64,000 bases of DNA from Lantana camara (Eukaryota; Streptophyta; Magnoliopsida; Lamiales; Verbenaceae), in assembly GCA_037501455.1 (NCBI GenBank), contig CM074860.1, forward strand, positions 46,386,501-46,450,500, given 5' to 3'. This document shows, piece by piece, positions 42,248-54,545 of this stretch. The notes beneath the pieces were generated by a model. That model saw only the letters and a list, made by a program, of their open reading frames with translations, was not told where the DNA came from and did not search any database. The first letter of the stretch is position 1; each line of letters begins with the position of its first letter. The position numbers and the translations under genes are program-made.

Positions 42248-44901
42248 TGTAACGCCCCGATTTTCAGACAGTCAGGTACGCTCGACACGTGTGTGTTTCG
42301 AGCGTAGGAATTTATTTATTATTTTCATCTACTTTATTTATACGTGTTATATTAATGTCTATAAATTGTGTTCAACTTGAATACGTGAAAATATATGAAA
42401 AATGTGTCAACTTGGGAATTATTGAATAAATGGAATTAAATTGTTATATGAATTAAAGTGTCCAAATTGTAATAATTGCTCAATTGTCCCTAAATAATTA
42501 TTCTTGTAAATGTAAGGACCAAATTGCATGATTCTTTCTTGGACCTAATTGATCTTTTTCCACACCCTACATACTTGATTGCATAACTTATGGAACTTTA
42601 AGGATTTAATTGCAAATATTACATTTTTCCCTAAAAATATAACGATATATGCTTCTTCATTCTTCTTCCATCTTCATTCCATTTCCAAGACATACAATCA
42701 TCATCTCTCTCGGTTCCTTCATCCAAGGAGGAAGAGAATTGGGAAAATCATCATCTTCAAGCTAGAATTTGTTAGGGAAATCCATGATTCAAGCTCCAGC
42801 ATCCATACTCATCATCTTCTTCCATCTATTTTCATCTCAAGGTATATATGATCATTTATATGATTTCTTGGAATTTATGTAGGAAGCTAGGGTTGAGGAT
42901 TCTTGAGATAAGTGATTTAAAGGTTTTTAGAAACATGAATTCATGCTTTTATCTTGACTTCATGCATGAATTATTGAAGAATTTGAGGTATATCATGAGT
43001 GATGTTATGAACTTGAAATTGATGATTTGAGATGATCAAGCATGAAACAAGTGTTTGTATTGTGTTCTATCGCACTTTAAGCATGTCAGTATGTTTCCTT
43101 CTATGAATTGTATCATATTGGATTGAATTAAGAGTGTTTGGGTGCTTTGGGAGCTTGGTCCGTAGCTCCCCTGTTCTTCTCCCCTGCTTCTGCATCTTCT
43201 GTAAAACGGGAACGGCCCTTCCCATTCCCTTTGTGATTGGGGAACGGCCGTTCCCATTGATTTGAATAATGTGCTTGGCGGCGAGGACGGGAACGACCGT
43301 TCCCACTTTGTCTCACAGATGGGAACGACCGTTCCCATCTTCGGGGAGCCCGACAGGCGGGAACGGCCCTTCCCACTTTGAACTGAAACCTGGAACGGCC
43401 GTTCCCAGCCCTCTGGAAGTGCAGAAAGTTTCTGCTAAAATTACATTTTTAGCCCCTCGATCCAATGACGTATTTGACCCCAAATTGTTATTATATGATT
43501 GATTACATGCTAAAACATGATATTTATATGCTACATTGTTTGTTGCTCGATGTTTCGTACTTGATCAAGCCGTGCGTCATACTTGGTACTATTATCAAGT
43601 TTGGTCTCACGAATGCATGTATGTTTCCATTTCTTGTCCAGTTACTCTCCAGGGAGGAGATTGTCGAGCATGAGCACGTTCACGCATTCACGAGTCGTGT
43701 GTCGCCTGTCAGGTGAGGTTTAATTGCTAGTTATATAGAACCCATATAACCTTTACGTGATCTTTCGGCCAAAGGTATTTACATTTATAATTTCATGAAA
43801 TCACTTATCATTTCAAGTCATGTTCATGAAACGCAAGCAAGCAAACAAGCCATGTTATTGTCATGAATCAAGCATGTTTTAGGCGAGTAGCATGACCGTT
43901 CACGTTGGGCCCGAGGGTAGTGACTAAAGCCAACCGGGAAAGCAAGGTCTGACGGGTAACTCTGGCACTATTCTCACCACATTTGGGGTCACCCCTGAAT
44001 CCACTAGGAGGTTAGTGGAGGAAGGAGCTCCAGGCTTAGGGATTCATGTACCCTCTACTCAACATGCATGGATGTTGGGGCCTTGCAATCCCATCATCAA
44101 ACCAGAGGAAGAAGGAGACTGGGGATGAATCCGGCACCGCGGATTGTCCTCGGGTTATTGCATGATTTCCATTCCATGAACGTGTTATATGATTACACAT
44201 GCAAGATTGGACGATAATTGAATTGCATGATCACTTATTGTTTAATAATCAAGCAAGCATGTTCATGTACATTTGGAGTTCGGTTGGAGACCACCCTTAC
44301 TCGCCGGGGCCATGTATTGATCACATGAAAATGAACAAGTATTTAATATTGATAGTTGTATTCTCGGGCGAAGAACATCCTCTTCTTGAACTTGTATATT
44401 TATCTTTTATAAACCTTTACCAGAGAATAAAACTTGCATGTTATCTGCGCTAATATATATGTAAAACCCTCACTCGGTCTTCACAGACTGACACCTCCAC
44501 CTTTCAGGTTATTGCAGGTGCATGCTAGGCGGGAGTTGAGTCGAGTCGAGTCCAGTCCATGTAGTTGAGTCAACCATGGTTCGTGTATTTGGTTAATTAT
44601 TGTTAATTATGAAATTATAGTTATTATTATTGTTTTAAATGATGATGATAATGTATTGATATATGAAGTTAGAGTATATTTTATTTGGTAACTGAGAAAT
44701 ATCATGATATGATAAATTGATACTGTTTGAATTATGCTTCCGCTTTATTTTGTCACATGTATAAGTTATCCCGCCTAGCTTGTCGTGTATTGCATTGTCA
44801 CCCGTTCGCTATAGGTTGGTTCATGTACGGATTGCCCGTTTCGTATGTGGATTGACCTATAGTGCGGGGGTGTGGCACCTCCACGTGTTAAGGGTGCTAC
44901 A
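42248..44901 (+). mobile_element. SoloD: solo gypsy LTR in the CopA integrase gene
   Basis: Ends are tgtaacgccc and gggtgctaca with a perfect TSD agtcc (42243-42247 and 44902-44906). Length is 2654 bp. It belongs to the Gyp1/Gyp5 LTR family but is clearly diverged. It splits the integrase between the second aspartate and the glutamate of the active site. Confidence 0.96.
43208..43407. repeat. Paired palindrome array in SoloD, 6 copies
   Basis: Centres at 43215.5, 43247.5, 43296.5, 43328.5, 43366.5 and 43398.5: three pairs of exactly 32 bp, separated by 49 and 38 bp. Spacers do not resemble those in Gyp5. TTCTGCA (43188-43194) and TGCAGAAA (43420-43427) bracket the array. Confidence 0.96.
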
Positions 44902-44906
44902 AGTCC

Positions 44907-45459
44907 ACTGAGAGATAATTCCATTATCTCTGAGATGACTAAGGAATTCGTCACTTAGATACTCGCCACCTCGATCAGATCGAAGTGTCTTAATCTTGTG
45001 ACCAGTTTGGTTCTCAACCTCCTCCTGAAATTCCAAGAATTTCTCAAAGGCTTCGGATTTATACTTCATTAAGTACACATAACCAAAACGACTAAAGTCG
45101 TCTATGAAGGTTATGAAATACTGATGATTGTTTCTCGTGATTACACTAAGTGGTCCACAAACATCAGTATGGATTAAATCCAATACTTTAGTGGCACGTT
45201 CCACTTGACTATTAAAGGGAGTTTTGGCCATCTTTCCTTTAAGACATGATTCAGAGTGAGTTAACTCTTTAAGTTCATTATCATAGAATGATCCTAAATT
45301 AGTTAATTTAGCAATCCTGTCCTTAGAAATATGCCCTAAACGTGCGTGCCCTAAAGAAGCCGAGAGCTTGTCATCTCTTTTGCGTTTGTTTAATTGTTGT
45401 ATATTTAGAATATTGGTGTCTTTAGTTTTATAAAGTCCATTAGATAATGTACCAAGCAA
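44907..45459 (-). pseudogene. CopA pre-integrase and integrase N-terminal part
   Basis: Contains the GAG-pre-integrase zinc motif (HARLGHISK and SESC, where the family pattern is HxxxH and CxxC), then DLIHTDVCGPL with the first catalytic aspartate, FITFIDDFSRFGYVYLMKYKS and KTLRSDRGGEYLS with the second. The reading frame runs into SoloD at 44906. It joins the segment at 42247 once SoloD and one TSD copy are disregarded. The connection upstream to protease is broken by a frameshift near 45430-45460. Confidence 0.92.
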
Positions 45460-46184
45460 AACGGAAGTTTTATTCTTCTTACGATAAAAGTTTGCATTCT
45501 AGAAAATGTTTCAAAACCTTCACAATCAAGTATTGGAATGGAAATGATATTACGAATAATAGAAGGTACATAAAGGACTTTGTTCAAAACTAAAGTAAAG
45601 ACACCTAAATCTAATTTACACGTCCCAATGGCTTGGAATTGAACGCTTGATCCATTCCCAACCTTCAAGACGCCTTCCCCTTCTTCAAGCTGGCGGGCCT
45701 CATTTAGCATCAGTACATCATTACAAATATGAGCTCCACAGCCGGTATCAAGTACCCAAGAATTAGAATCAATAGATATATTTACTTCAACAATAAACAC
45801 ACCTTTCTTTAGAGTATCCTTGTACTCTTGGCAGTTCCTCATCCAATGCCCTTTCTTGCCACAATGGTGGCAAACGTCCTCTCTCTGATCCTTTCTCTTC
45901 CTGGCTTTTATCTTTTTAACCCCTCCATTGGTTTTAAGAGATCCCTTCTTATTGGGAAGTTTCTTCCCTTTGCCTTTAGAAGGCCCAGAAGAGGAAGTGA
46001 CCATCATTACTTTGCGATCCTTCTTGATCGTGTCTTCAACAGTCACAAGCTGACTAATCAACTCAGCTACAGTAGCATGAGGATGATTCATGTTGAAGTT
46101 TAGCACGAAAGGATTGAATAATGGTGGAAGCGATGCGAGCAACAAATCCACAGCGAGTTCAGTTGAGACCGTGCTCATGGACAC
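45405..46184 (-). pseudogene. CopA Gag C-terminus and protease
   Basis: Contains the end of the UBN2-type copia Gag (LAVDLLLASLPPLFNPFVLNF, ATVAELISQLV), a basic linker, one CCHC knuckle (CHHCGKKGHWMRNC) and the aspartic protease with SWVLDTGCGAHICND, where DTG is intact. The upstream Gag part is in another frame because a stretch present in CopB (about 16 residues from IFLAITEK) is deleted here. Confidence 0.92.
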
Positions 46185-46571
46185 TTGTACCTTCTTTCAT
46201 TCTGAGATGAAAGAGCTCCTTGGAGGTGTTGTACCTTAGAACACGCTCTTTAGGGCGGTACAATTGCTCGAGATGGTCGTAAATCTCCCAAGCGTTATCC
46301 ATTGACTCGTGTAGCCTTTGCATGTCCGGGGACATGGTGGCTAACATGAGGCAACGGGCTTGAAGATTATCTTTAGACCATTTCACAATCGTGTCCCTTT
46401 CGGCCCGATTCGAAGCCTCGCCTTTAGCGACAGGCTCTCCCTCGAAGAGAACATATCTTCTCTTTTTAGAATCTAAAACTATCTTTTGATTTCGAAGCCA
46501 ATCAGAGTTATTGGGCCCCGTCAACTTGTTTGATTCGAGGATGGAGATACCAAAGGGTTTTTGGTTGCCAT
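46159..46571 (-). pseudogene. CopA Gag N-terminus
   Basis: The start codon corresponding to CopB is at 46569-46571 (MATKNP). A two-base insertion about 10 codons later shifts the frame, and the following frame is open from 46524 with SDWLRNQKIVLDSKKRRYVLFEGE, ARCLMLATMSPDMQRLHESM and NTSKELFHLRMKEGTSVHE. This is the N-terminal half of a copia Gag (DUF4219/UBN2 type). Confidence 0.9.
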
Positions 46572-46780
46572 TTCAATTGTAGAGAATCACAGAACTACAA
46601 CCTAAATGGAAAAACAGAGAAATCATGAGCATGCTGAATAATAATGATTATACATATTATCAAGGTGTTTAGAAATATGTTCTCCCGCTGTTTTTAGAAA
46701 GTCTAGAAATCCCAACGACTTTAGAAGAAACTTATTTTCTCAGTGGGTACTAGGATCCCAAGCAATCTTAGTTTTGGACC

Positions 46781-47099
46781 CACGGCTCGTGAGGCATCCA
46801 AAGGTCTAAGAATCATGGGTAGGTACTAGTTACCAATTCGATCTCTCATTGAATTCCTAGTAATATTTTTGCATCACTAATCTTGCAATCATAGACCCAC
46901 GACTCGTGAGACATCCACATCTACTTTAGTGTTGACCAGGACCCATCAATCATAAGATCTGAAGCAAACTTAGTCCGGAATGACCCACGACTCGTAAGAC
47001 ATCGCCCATTCTAAAATGGTCAAGAAATATTAATTATTTAAAATAATTAATTAGGAAACTAAGAGTTAATAAGCTACACTAATTACCCCACGACTCGTG
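46781..47099. repeat. CACGACTCGTG repeats in CopA leader
   Basis: Copies of (C)CCACGACTCGTGAGACATC are centred at about 46786, 46903, 46991 and 47094. Each is a 5-bp inverted repeat CACGA/TCGTG about one base; the first and third copies are slightly altered. CopB has decayed counterparts near 55960, 56070, 56160 and 56265. Confidence 0.85.
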
Positions 47100-48194
47100 A
47101 GACAACAATTAGTTTCACTTATTAAGTCCTAAATCCTATTGATGGAATGCTAGGAATTTTATTAACGTGATAAAACAACTATTTATTCGAATTTCGCTCA
47201 ATATTTTTAAATGGGATTTTCGAATGACTTCACCAACATATAATGTTATCCAAATTTTAATTGTCTTGTTAATGCAGTTTCACATAAAGTGCATCAGAAA
47301 AGCAATTCGCAGATAACATGTCCTAGCAAGATACTAATTATGTGATGATCATGGGTATCTTATCTTATATGTGATTTAGGGAGCCACTCCAAAATCACTA
47401 GTTCTAACATTCATGCCACATAAGACAGTTCATATCACATAGGGGTACAAAATTTAATGGATAAAACGCCCTATCTATTACATTAATAGAAACCCTCCTA
47501 AACATTTTGAGAGATTCTTCTTATGGCCACCGTTCTTCAAGTGCTTCTTATGGATCCTTCTTATTCCAGGGGTGCTTGTCTCCAAAATGAAAATAAAAAC
47601 CTCACATCCTAAGTTCTACTCTCTTTACATAAAGTAAGATGGCTCAATTTTCATATTGACCATAGACAAGTACATGAGACATACCCCGGCCCAAAAACAA
47701 TAATAAGGAAAGCCACATAACAAACATATAACAGTACGCACATAAGTTGGGCTCCATCCCCAATTAAAAACGTGCAACTATGGGGCTCTGACCCCAATTG
47801 AAATCATCCATGTGCAGAATTAAAAACCATACATAAGACTAACCCATGATCACCTAAACTAGCATGCTTCTGCTTGAATTTAAATTTACCAACTAAATTT
47901 AAAATTTCCTTAACTTCAAGTTACAATTAACTTAAGTAATTTGAATCCAGTTCATTATTCAAGAATTTATTCAAACTCGAATCACCGGATCTTGACAAAA
48001 CAACAATTAATTCAAAATTAATTTTTTTTTTAAAATATCATTCAAAGTGATATTTATTATTTTCTCGAAAAATTAGAACATGACTTTAATTCATAAAATC
48101 CCAAATTTTATAATTATTACAAATAAATAATTTTATAAAATTAAAATCAAATTTTCATAATTCGAGATTTTTCGAAATTGGAAAACACGAAACG

Positions 48195-48540
48195 AAGGCC
48201 CATCCCGGGATAGCCTGCGCGAGGCGCGTAGCTGCTGCCCCGCAAGTGTGCGCGCCTTGGCAGCACCGCGCTCACAGCCCACGCGGGGCTCTCAAAGAGG
48301 CTATGGCAGGCGGCGCGCAGCGGCGCGCTAGCCCGCCCGCATGGCCGCGCCCGCAGGCCCGCGCGCCACTCGCGGCGACGCCGGGCATCAGGGGGGAAAA
48401 CCGCGCAGCAGCGCCTAGGCCAGTCCGGGCGTCTGCCGAGCGGTGGGTTCTACTTGTGCGAGGCTGCGTTGTGCAGCCCCACGCGCGTACTAGGTGCGCG
48501 CAATCCCGCACACTACGCGTACGGGCGAACCCCGTTCCGA
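48195..48540. repeat. GC-rich island in CopA leader
   Basis: Strongly GC-rich (runs such as gcgcgaggcgcg and ggcggcgcgcagcggcgcgc) inside an otherwise AT-rich leader, a few hundred bases from the primer site. The apparent ORFs here are composition artefacts. Confidence 0.85.
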
Positions 48541-48772
48541 TCCCTTTTCAGTTTTGTAATTTCAACAAATTCATCAATTCCAATTCCGAATTAAAATAGT
48601 TCAAATCAATCTGAATTAAAACAGTTTAAAACCAGATTAATCAGGAAATAATTTTTGTAAATTTTCAAGAAACAGTTTTGATCTGGTAACTTCGTATTTC
48701 AAACAAAAACCATGAATACACAACATATACCCAAATTCAAGCAGTAAAGAGACAATACGAACGTTGTAAGGT

Positions 48773-48785
48773 GGCTCTGATACCA
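48773..48785 (-). promoter_or_regulatory. CopA primer binding site
   Basis: TGGTATCAGAGCC on the minus strand, two bases from the LTR end, matches initiator tRNA-Met exactly in the usual 12 bases. Confidence 0.95.
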
Positions 48786-50278
48786 CTTGTTGGAAAACAC
48801 GAAAGAGTGCGCAACAGAAGTTTAAAAATTTTTCCACAAGTTTAATCGTTATCTCGCAATTTTCGTACTGTAACGTTGGGAATAACAAGAAACTCACTTT
48901 AATTAAAGCTATCTTGGGTTGTTGTTACCACCTAATAAACACCCTTCAAGCGAAAAGTCCCTCGAACGGTCCTTCCATTTAGACTCCAAAGTAGAAGGCC
49001 TCGAAAGAGTATCTACACCTGTCCTAGAACACGATCAAGCAAGTGAGAATGCTAGTTCTATAACTTATGTTAATGGCTAGGGTTTTTCTTTGAAAACTTT
49101 TCTTTTGGATTTTCCCAAAAACTTAACACTTCGTCAGTGTTGGTCTAAAGAATAAGAGAAGCACCATCCCTTGTATTTATACAAGGTGGTTCGAACCCCT
49201 AGGGTTTCCAAGAACCAATTGGATTATCTTCTTGCTCACTAATTAACCAATTTAATTATTAATTTAATTGGAGAAAATAAGTTCCCAACTTGCTCTCCAA
49301 GTCTTGCAAGAATAACCTTCTCTCTCCTACAATACGAAGTTGGACTTTTCAACTTTCCTAAAGTTAAAAGCCAATATTCAATAAAGAAATTAATTCCCAA
49401 TTAATTATTTATTGGGTTAAGTTTATTTGAGAATAGTCTTAACAATTAATTCAATAATTAATTAAAAGACCAAAATTAATTAATTACAATTTAATTAATT
49501 AATTCTAGAAAAGAATTCACGTGTAATATAATTACACGTCAGAGCCACGCATCAGGCACATGTACGTGACACATGGTAGCCACGGAAGCATGCAGAACAC
49601 GTGACAATGCCCACGTGTTTTAGTCCCGTTTTCGATCAACTATTTTGATCCTACGTTAATCATATTAACATCGTACCATAACCCTCGTGTTCTGGCATTT
49701 GTGTGTGACCCTTTTGGTTTATTATTCGATTAGCAATGACATCAATTAATTAATTCCCTAATTAATTATTCACTTCACAGATCACACTGCCGTAATCTAG
49801 CAATGGGTATGTGACCTCTAGCTGAATAACGAAATGAATCGAAGAACCTTTCAGTCAACAACATACAGTGAAATACGATCCTCCTACAATTCCATCTCTT
49901 AATCAAGAAATAAGGCATGAGAATATTCTTAGAGCCTAAATATTATTGATCTTCATAATTAAGTTCGTTTCATATCCATTTAGGCCTCAATCCAAGAAAA
50001 CCCCATTTTCTTGATGTCTTGATCTTTTATCCACCATTGCCAAGGGTTTAAGTTTAATGGACTACGAATAACTCAATCAGCAAGAGATCATTCTTGTTCT
50101 TGCAACAAGTGTAGGTCCTGTTGGAAAACGGAATCAGAAAACCTAGGGTTTAATTTATCTAACTAGTAAGGATGCCAGTTCTTTAGTTACTGTTTAGGCT
50201 TAACCTAGGGTTTAATTTATCTTGGAGAAAGGATGGTGTTCAACACATGAACCAAAAGAATTCTCGATTACCCTCTAA

Positions 50279-50306
50279 GGGGAGCTCGAGCTCCCCTATA
50301 TATAGG
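50279..50306 (-). promoter_or_regulatory. CopB 3' LTR TATA region with 18-bp palindrome
   Basis: A perfect palindrome GGGGAGCTCGAGCTCCCC (50279-50296) overlaps cctatatatagg (50295-50306), a plausible TATA box. Both are missing from the 5' LTR at about 58290-58300. Confidence 0.7.
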
Positions 50307-50648
50307 AAAGGGGAGGGGCGGCCGATCCTAGTCCTTATGGACTAAGGATTTTGGTCCCTCTCTCCTATTACTTGATCATCAAGTATTTACCAACTTTGAC
50401 TTTGAATTCTAATTCAAATAAACTTTTAAGAGAGATAAAATATCCAAACTATTTTTGGATAATTTTATAATTTATTTAATTAAAATAAATAACTTATTTT
50501 ATCTAATTAATTAATTCGTAATTAATTAACTAGATTATTTTTCTCCAAAATAAGACTTTCTTTTTAATTCAAAATTAAACCAAAGTCTATTAAATAATTA
50601 ATCACATTAATTATTTAACACATAAATAAATATACACATATATTCACA

Positions 50649-50704
50649 CACGTGTCACAAGGATACGTGTCACTCACGTGAGCCACACGTGTGGTTCACA
50701 CGTG
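50649..50704. promoter_or_regulatory. G-box cluster in CopB 3' LTR
   Basis: CACGTG at 50649, 50675, 50686 and 50699, four copies in 56 bp, in the same LTR region as the CopA cluster. Confidence 0.75.
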
Positions 50705-51868
50705 TGGAACCCTCTTGGCCCGATTAACTCGTTTAATCATTTTAAAGCCTTAACTCATGTAACCAAGTTGTTCTGTGTGACCCTCTAGGTTCTCAATTCA
50801 ATTAGCAGTGACCCCAATTAATTAATTCACTAATTAATTAATCAGTCCACAGATTAAACGACCATAGTCTAGCAACAGGTGTTTAACCCCTAGCTGAATT
50901 GGAATGTTCGGATTCGACAGAACCTTTAAGTCATTGATTCATGTGAGATACAATCCTCCTACATACTATCTCTCTACCAAGATCTAGGGTAAGGGAATAA
51001 TCAGAACCCTAATAATCCGGTCTTAAAGCTAATTGCATTTCATATCCATTTGATCTCAATCCAATAAACCCTTTTCTTGATGTCTTGATCTACTGCCTTG
51101 GCCAAGGACTCCATATGGCATATGAATGACTTACACAATAAGAGATCACCTTGCAACTGCAAGTGTAGGTCCTTTCTTGATTCTCATTCACTTTCATGAA
51201 TCACTTGTGCAGCCCCAGCATAAGCCTTGAATCAGTTGTCTAAGGTGACACCCTTTAAAGCTTATACCTAAGACTACAGAGTTAACTTATAAAGTGACAT
51301 GGAACCTCAAGTCTAAGGATCAATTAATCACATCAATGACTCGTGAGATATTTCCTAATCTGGAAGTTTCCATTTCCTGAAATAGAAACTTCCTTTCCCA
51401 TTTAGGAATGTTCTCACACGGGGCACCTCAGTGAACTTACTTACTGAAGTAAGCACCCTCATGTATCACGCACGTATCAACTATACACTTTGGACATCCA
51501 TGAAACAAGGTGGTCCTTCTTAAGGGCGTGATCCCACAAGCAAGCCTTACAGGAGTCAGGTTGACACTCCCACTGTCGGTAGGACTCGTCGGCTTGGAGT
51601 ATTTTACTAATCATGACTTATGTGATATAGGGCTCGTTTCCTGAACCATTTCACCTAAATGGTAGAGTCCTAAAGTCATCAGGATTAGGGGAGTTCTTAT
51701 ACATGCACAGATAAAATAAACGCATACTAAACAAGAGCATATAAAGAAGTGTTGCCTCAATTCGTTATTTCATTCAAAGATTATCTGTGATTACAATAAG
51801 GAAAAGTACAAAGCGGGTATTCAATCGGCTTTCTAGGGCACTATTCCTAACAATCTCCCAGTTGCCCG

Positions 51869-52612
51869 TCAAAGCCATTCTAAAGCTATTCTAAGTCCCA
51901 CCTTCTGAAGATGACCTTGGAAAGCTTCTTGACTAAGGGGTTTAGTAAGTGGATCTACCACGTTCTCTGTTGATGTGACCCTCTCAATTTGCACATCTCC
52001 TCTTTTGATAATATTACGGATTAGGTGATACTTCCTCATAATGTGCTTGGTCCGTTGGTGAGATCTTGGTTCTCTTGCTTGAACAACCGCCCCAGGGTTG
52101 TCACAAAACACATAAATGGGGTCTTTCATGCTAGGAACAACATTCAACTCTTGAATGAAGTTTCTAATCCAAACACCTTCCTTAGCTGCATCATTTGCAG
52201 CTAAGTATTCGGCCTCAGTGGTCGAATCTGTAGTGGTAGTTTGCTTGGAACTCTTCCAACTCACTACTCCACCATTTAGGCAGAAAATATATCCTGACAT
52301 TGACTTAAAATCATCTAAGTCAGATGCAAAGCTTGCATCGCAGTATCCTTCGACAGTAAGATCTTTCTGGCCTCCGTAAACTAAGAATAAGTCTTTAGTA
52401 CTTCTCAAGTACTTAAGAATATTCTTCACGGCAGCCCAGTGACCATCTCCAGGGTCAGATTGGAAACCACTTGTTACACTAAGTGCATAAGCCACATCCG
52501 GTGGAGTACATAACATTACATACATTATGCTACCTGTTTCTGATGCATAAGGTGTATGAGTCATTCTTTCTTTCTCAAGGTTAGTCTTAGGATACATCTT
52601 CTTTGAAAACAT
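51869..52612 (-). pseudogene. CopB RT C-terminus and RNase H
   Basis: 247 residues ending at the natural polyprotein stop. It begins in the RT C-terminal region (PYASETGSIMYVMLCTPPDVAYAL, HWAAVKNILKYLRSTKD) and continues through RNase H with YCDASFASDLDDFKS, GYIFCLNGGVVSWKSSKQ, TTEAEYLAANDAAKE, FCDNPGAV, RTKHIMRKYH and LTKPLSQEAF. All RNase H catalytic acids I can recognise are present. The frame is cut off from the upstream RT by a frameshift near 52612. Confidence 0.95.
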
Positions 52613-53134
52613 GTTCCTACACTCATAGGAAGGTTCTTAACCTTTGCTGACTCCATATTGAATCTCTTCAATACTTTGTCAATGTACATCGACTGTGATA
52701 GTCCTATTAACCTTTTAGATCTATCTTGATAGATTTTAATTCCAAGGATTTAGGACGCATCACCAAGATCTTTCATCTCGAATTAGTTCGATAACCATAA
52801 CTTAGTCACTTTCATGTCATCCTTCGAATTCCCAATAAGCAGGATGTCATCAACATAAAGTACTAAGAACCACTGACGTCTCCAATTCCTTTCTATACAC
52901 ACATGATTCATTCAAAATTTGAATGAAGCCAAAAGCTTTGATTGATTCATCAAATCGAATGTTCCAATTCCTAGAAGCCTGTTTCAATCCATAGATTGAT
53001 CTTCGGAGTTTGCAAACCTTCTGCTCACTCCCACTGAATATGAAACCTATGGGTTGTTCCATATAAATGTCTTTACCAATGTCTCCATTAAGAAAGGCAG
53101 TTTTCACATCCATTTGCCATATCTCATAGTCATA
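52613..53134 (-). pseudogene. CopB reverse transcriptase core (stops and frameshifts)
   Basis: An 87-residue ORF (52850-53113) carries MDVKTAFLNGDIGKDIYMEQPIGF and KVCKLRRSIYGLKQASRNWN. Further on, LYVDDILLIGNSKDDM with an intact YVDD box can be read near 52830-52870, followed by FEMKDLGD and LSQSMYIDKVLKRF, with stops at about 52783 and 52753. Premature stops make it non-functional, but the catalytic box survives, unlike in CopA. Confidence 0.92.
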
Positions 53135-54382
53135 TTATGCAGCAATGACAAGCATGATCCGAATAGACTTTTGCATTGCAACTGGTGAAAAAGTTTCATC
53201 AAAGTCCACGCCGGGTCTTTGAGTGAATCCTTTTGCAACCAGTCTTGCTTTGTAGGCTACAATGCTTCCATCAAATCCAAGCTTTCTCTTAAAGATCCAT
53301 TTGCAACCTATGGGTTTGACCCCATCAGGCAAATCTACAAAGGTCCAAACTTGGTTGGAGTTCATGGAATCCATTTCGGATTTCATGGCTTCTATCCACT
53401 GTTCAGAGTCAGAATCTGAAAGTGCCTCCTCATATGTTAAAAGATCATTATCCTTTTGAGAGATTTCATGGAAGAATCCATACCATCTCTCCGGCTGTCT
53501 AGGAGTGCGTTCAGAACACCTTAGAGGAGGATTTACGTGTGTATCGAAATTCGTGATTGGTTGCGGTTGGCCAGAAGGGGACATTTCTTCATTGGGTGGT
53601 GTGGGATAACTTTGTACTTCTTGTAATTCTATGATCTTGCCTTTCTTTTCTTCAAGGAACGGTTCCTCCAGAAAAGTGGCATTTTTGGAAACAAACACCT
53701 TTTGCTCAGATTGATCATAGAAGTAGTATCCTATGGATTCCTTAGGATAACCTACAAAGTAGCATAAGTTAGAACGAGATTCTAACTTATCTCCCACTGT
53801 CCTCTTCACGTAAGCAGGACAACCCCAAATTCTTAAGTAAAAATAACTAGGGATTTTACCATGCCACATTTCATAGGGTGTTTTAGGGACTGACTTAGAG
53901 GGAACTAGATTCAAAATCTTTGTTGGACTTTCTAGGGCATAACCCCAGAAAGAAGGTGGTAAGTCAGTGAAACTCATCATGGAACGTACCATATCAAGTA
54001 GATTTCGATTCCTTCTCTCAGAAACTCCATTAAGCTGAGGAGTTCCCGGAGGAGTCCACTGAGAGATAATCCCATTATCTTTGAGATGATTAAGGAATTC
54101 TTCACTAAGGTACTCGCCTCCTCGATCAGATCGAAGTGCTTTGATCTTGTGACCAGTTTGGTTCTCAACCTCCTTTTGAAATTCTAAGAATTTCTCAAAA
54201 GATTCAGATTTATACTTCATTAAGTATACATAACCTTGCCGACTAAAGTCACCAGTAAAGGTTATAAAATACTGATGATTGTTTCTTATACTTACACTAA
54301 GCGGTCCACAAACATCAGTATGGATCAAATCCAAAACTTTATTGGCACGTTCCACAGTTCCTTTCAAAGGAACTTTGGACAT
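53135..54382 (-). pseudogene. CopB integrase and start of RT
   Basis: 415 residues with the complete DDE core: DLIHTDVCGPL, ALRSDRGGEYLSEEF and NGVSERRNR, then MVRSMMSFTDLPPSFWGYALE, KTPYEMWHGK, GYPKESIGYYFYDQ and the RT start ([46 protein letters not shown]). The apparent methionine is internal. A TAA at 53135-53137 replaces the first tyrosine of the family's AAYYDYEI segment. Confidence 0.95.
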
Positions 54383-54545
54383 TTTTCCTTTTGAGACAGG
54401 ATTCGCAAGAAGTTAACTCTTTGAGATCATTTTCAGAGAATGATCCTAAAGTGTTTATCTTGCTAATTTTGTTCTTGGAAATGTGTCCTAATCTAGAGTG
54501 GCATAAGGGAGCTGAAACTTTGTCATCTCTCTTACGTTTAGGTTC
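54383..54545 (-). pseudogene. CopB GAG-pre-integrase zinc motif
   Basis: One minus frame reads CHSRLGHISKNKISKI, then TSCESCLKRK, the HxxxxH and CxxC pattern of the pre-integrase domain. A one-base shift after the CESC segment separates it from the integrase frame, and another near 54545 separates it from the protease. Confidence 0.85.

Larger units (their letters stand above)
46572..48772 (-). other. CopA untranslated leader
   Basis: A 2.2-kb AT-rich leader between primer site and gag, homologous to the CopB leader. It holds a four-copy repeat around CCACGACTCGTG (46781-47099) and, nearer the primer site, a GC-rich island (48195-48540). No gene is seen. Confidence 0.85.
50119..51852 (-). 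repeat. CopB 3' LTR
   Basis: 1734 bp, starting tgttggaaaa and ending tcctaaca on the plus strand. It lacks about 200 bp of U5-side sequence present in the 5' LTR (around 57950-58170) but keeps the TATA region that the 5' LTR lost. The polypurine tract CTGGGAGAT adjoins at 51853-51861. Confidence 0.94.

Noticed and set aside
43036..43502. Overlapping ORFs on both strands rich in GTVVP, NGRS and GTAVP-like peptides
   Set aside because: They arise from translating the palindrome array in several frames. The same happens at 5821-6121, 34028-34285 and 37958-38531. No protein-family motif and no conservation of a single frame.
48246..48599. 117-residue Ala/Arg/Pro-rich ORF
   Set aside because: It lies in the GC-rich island of the CopA leader, antisense to the element. 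Composition alone keeps it open.
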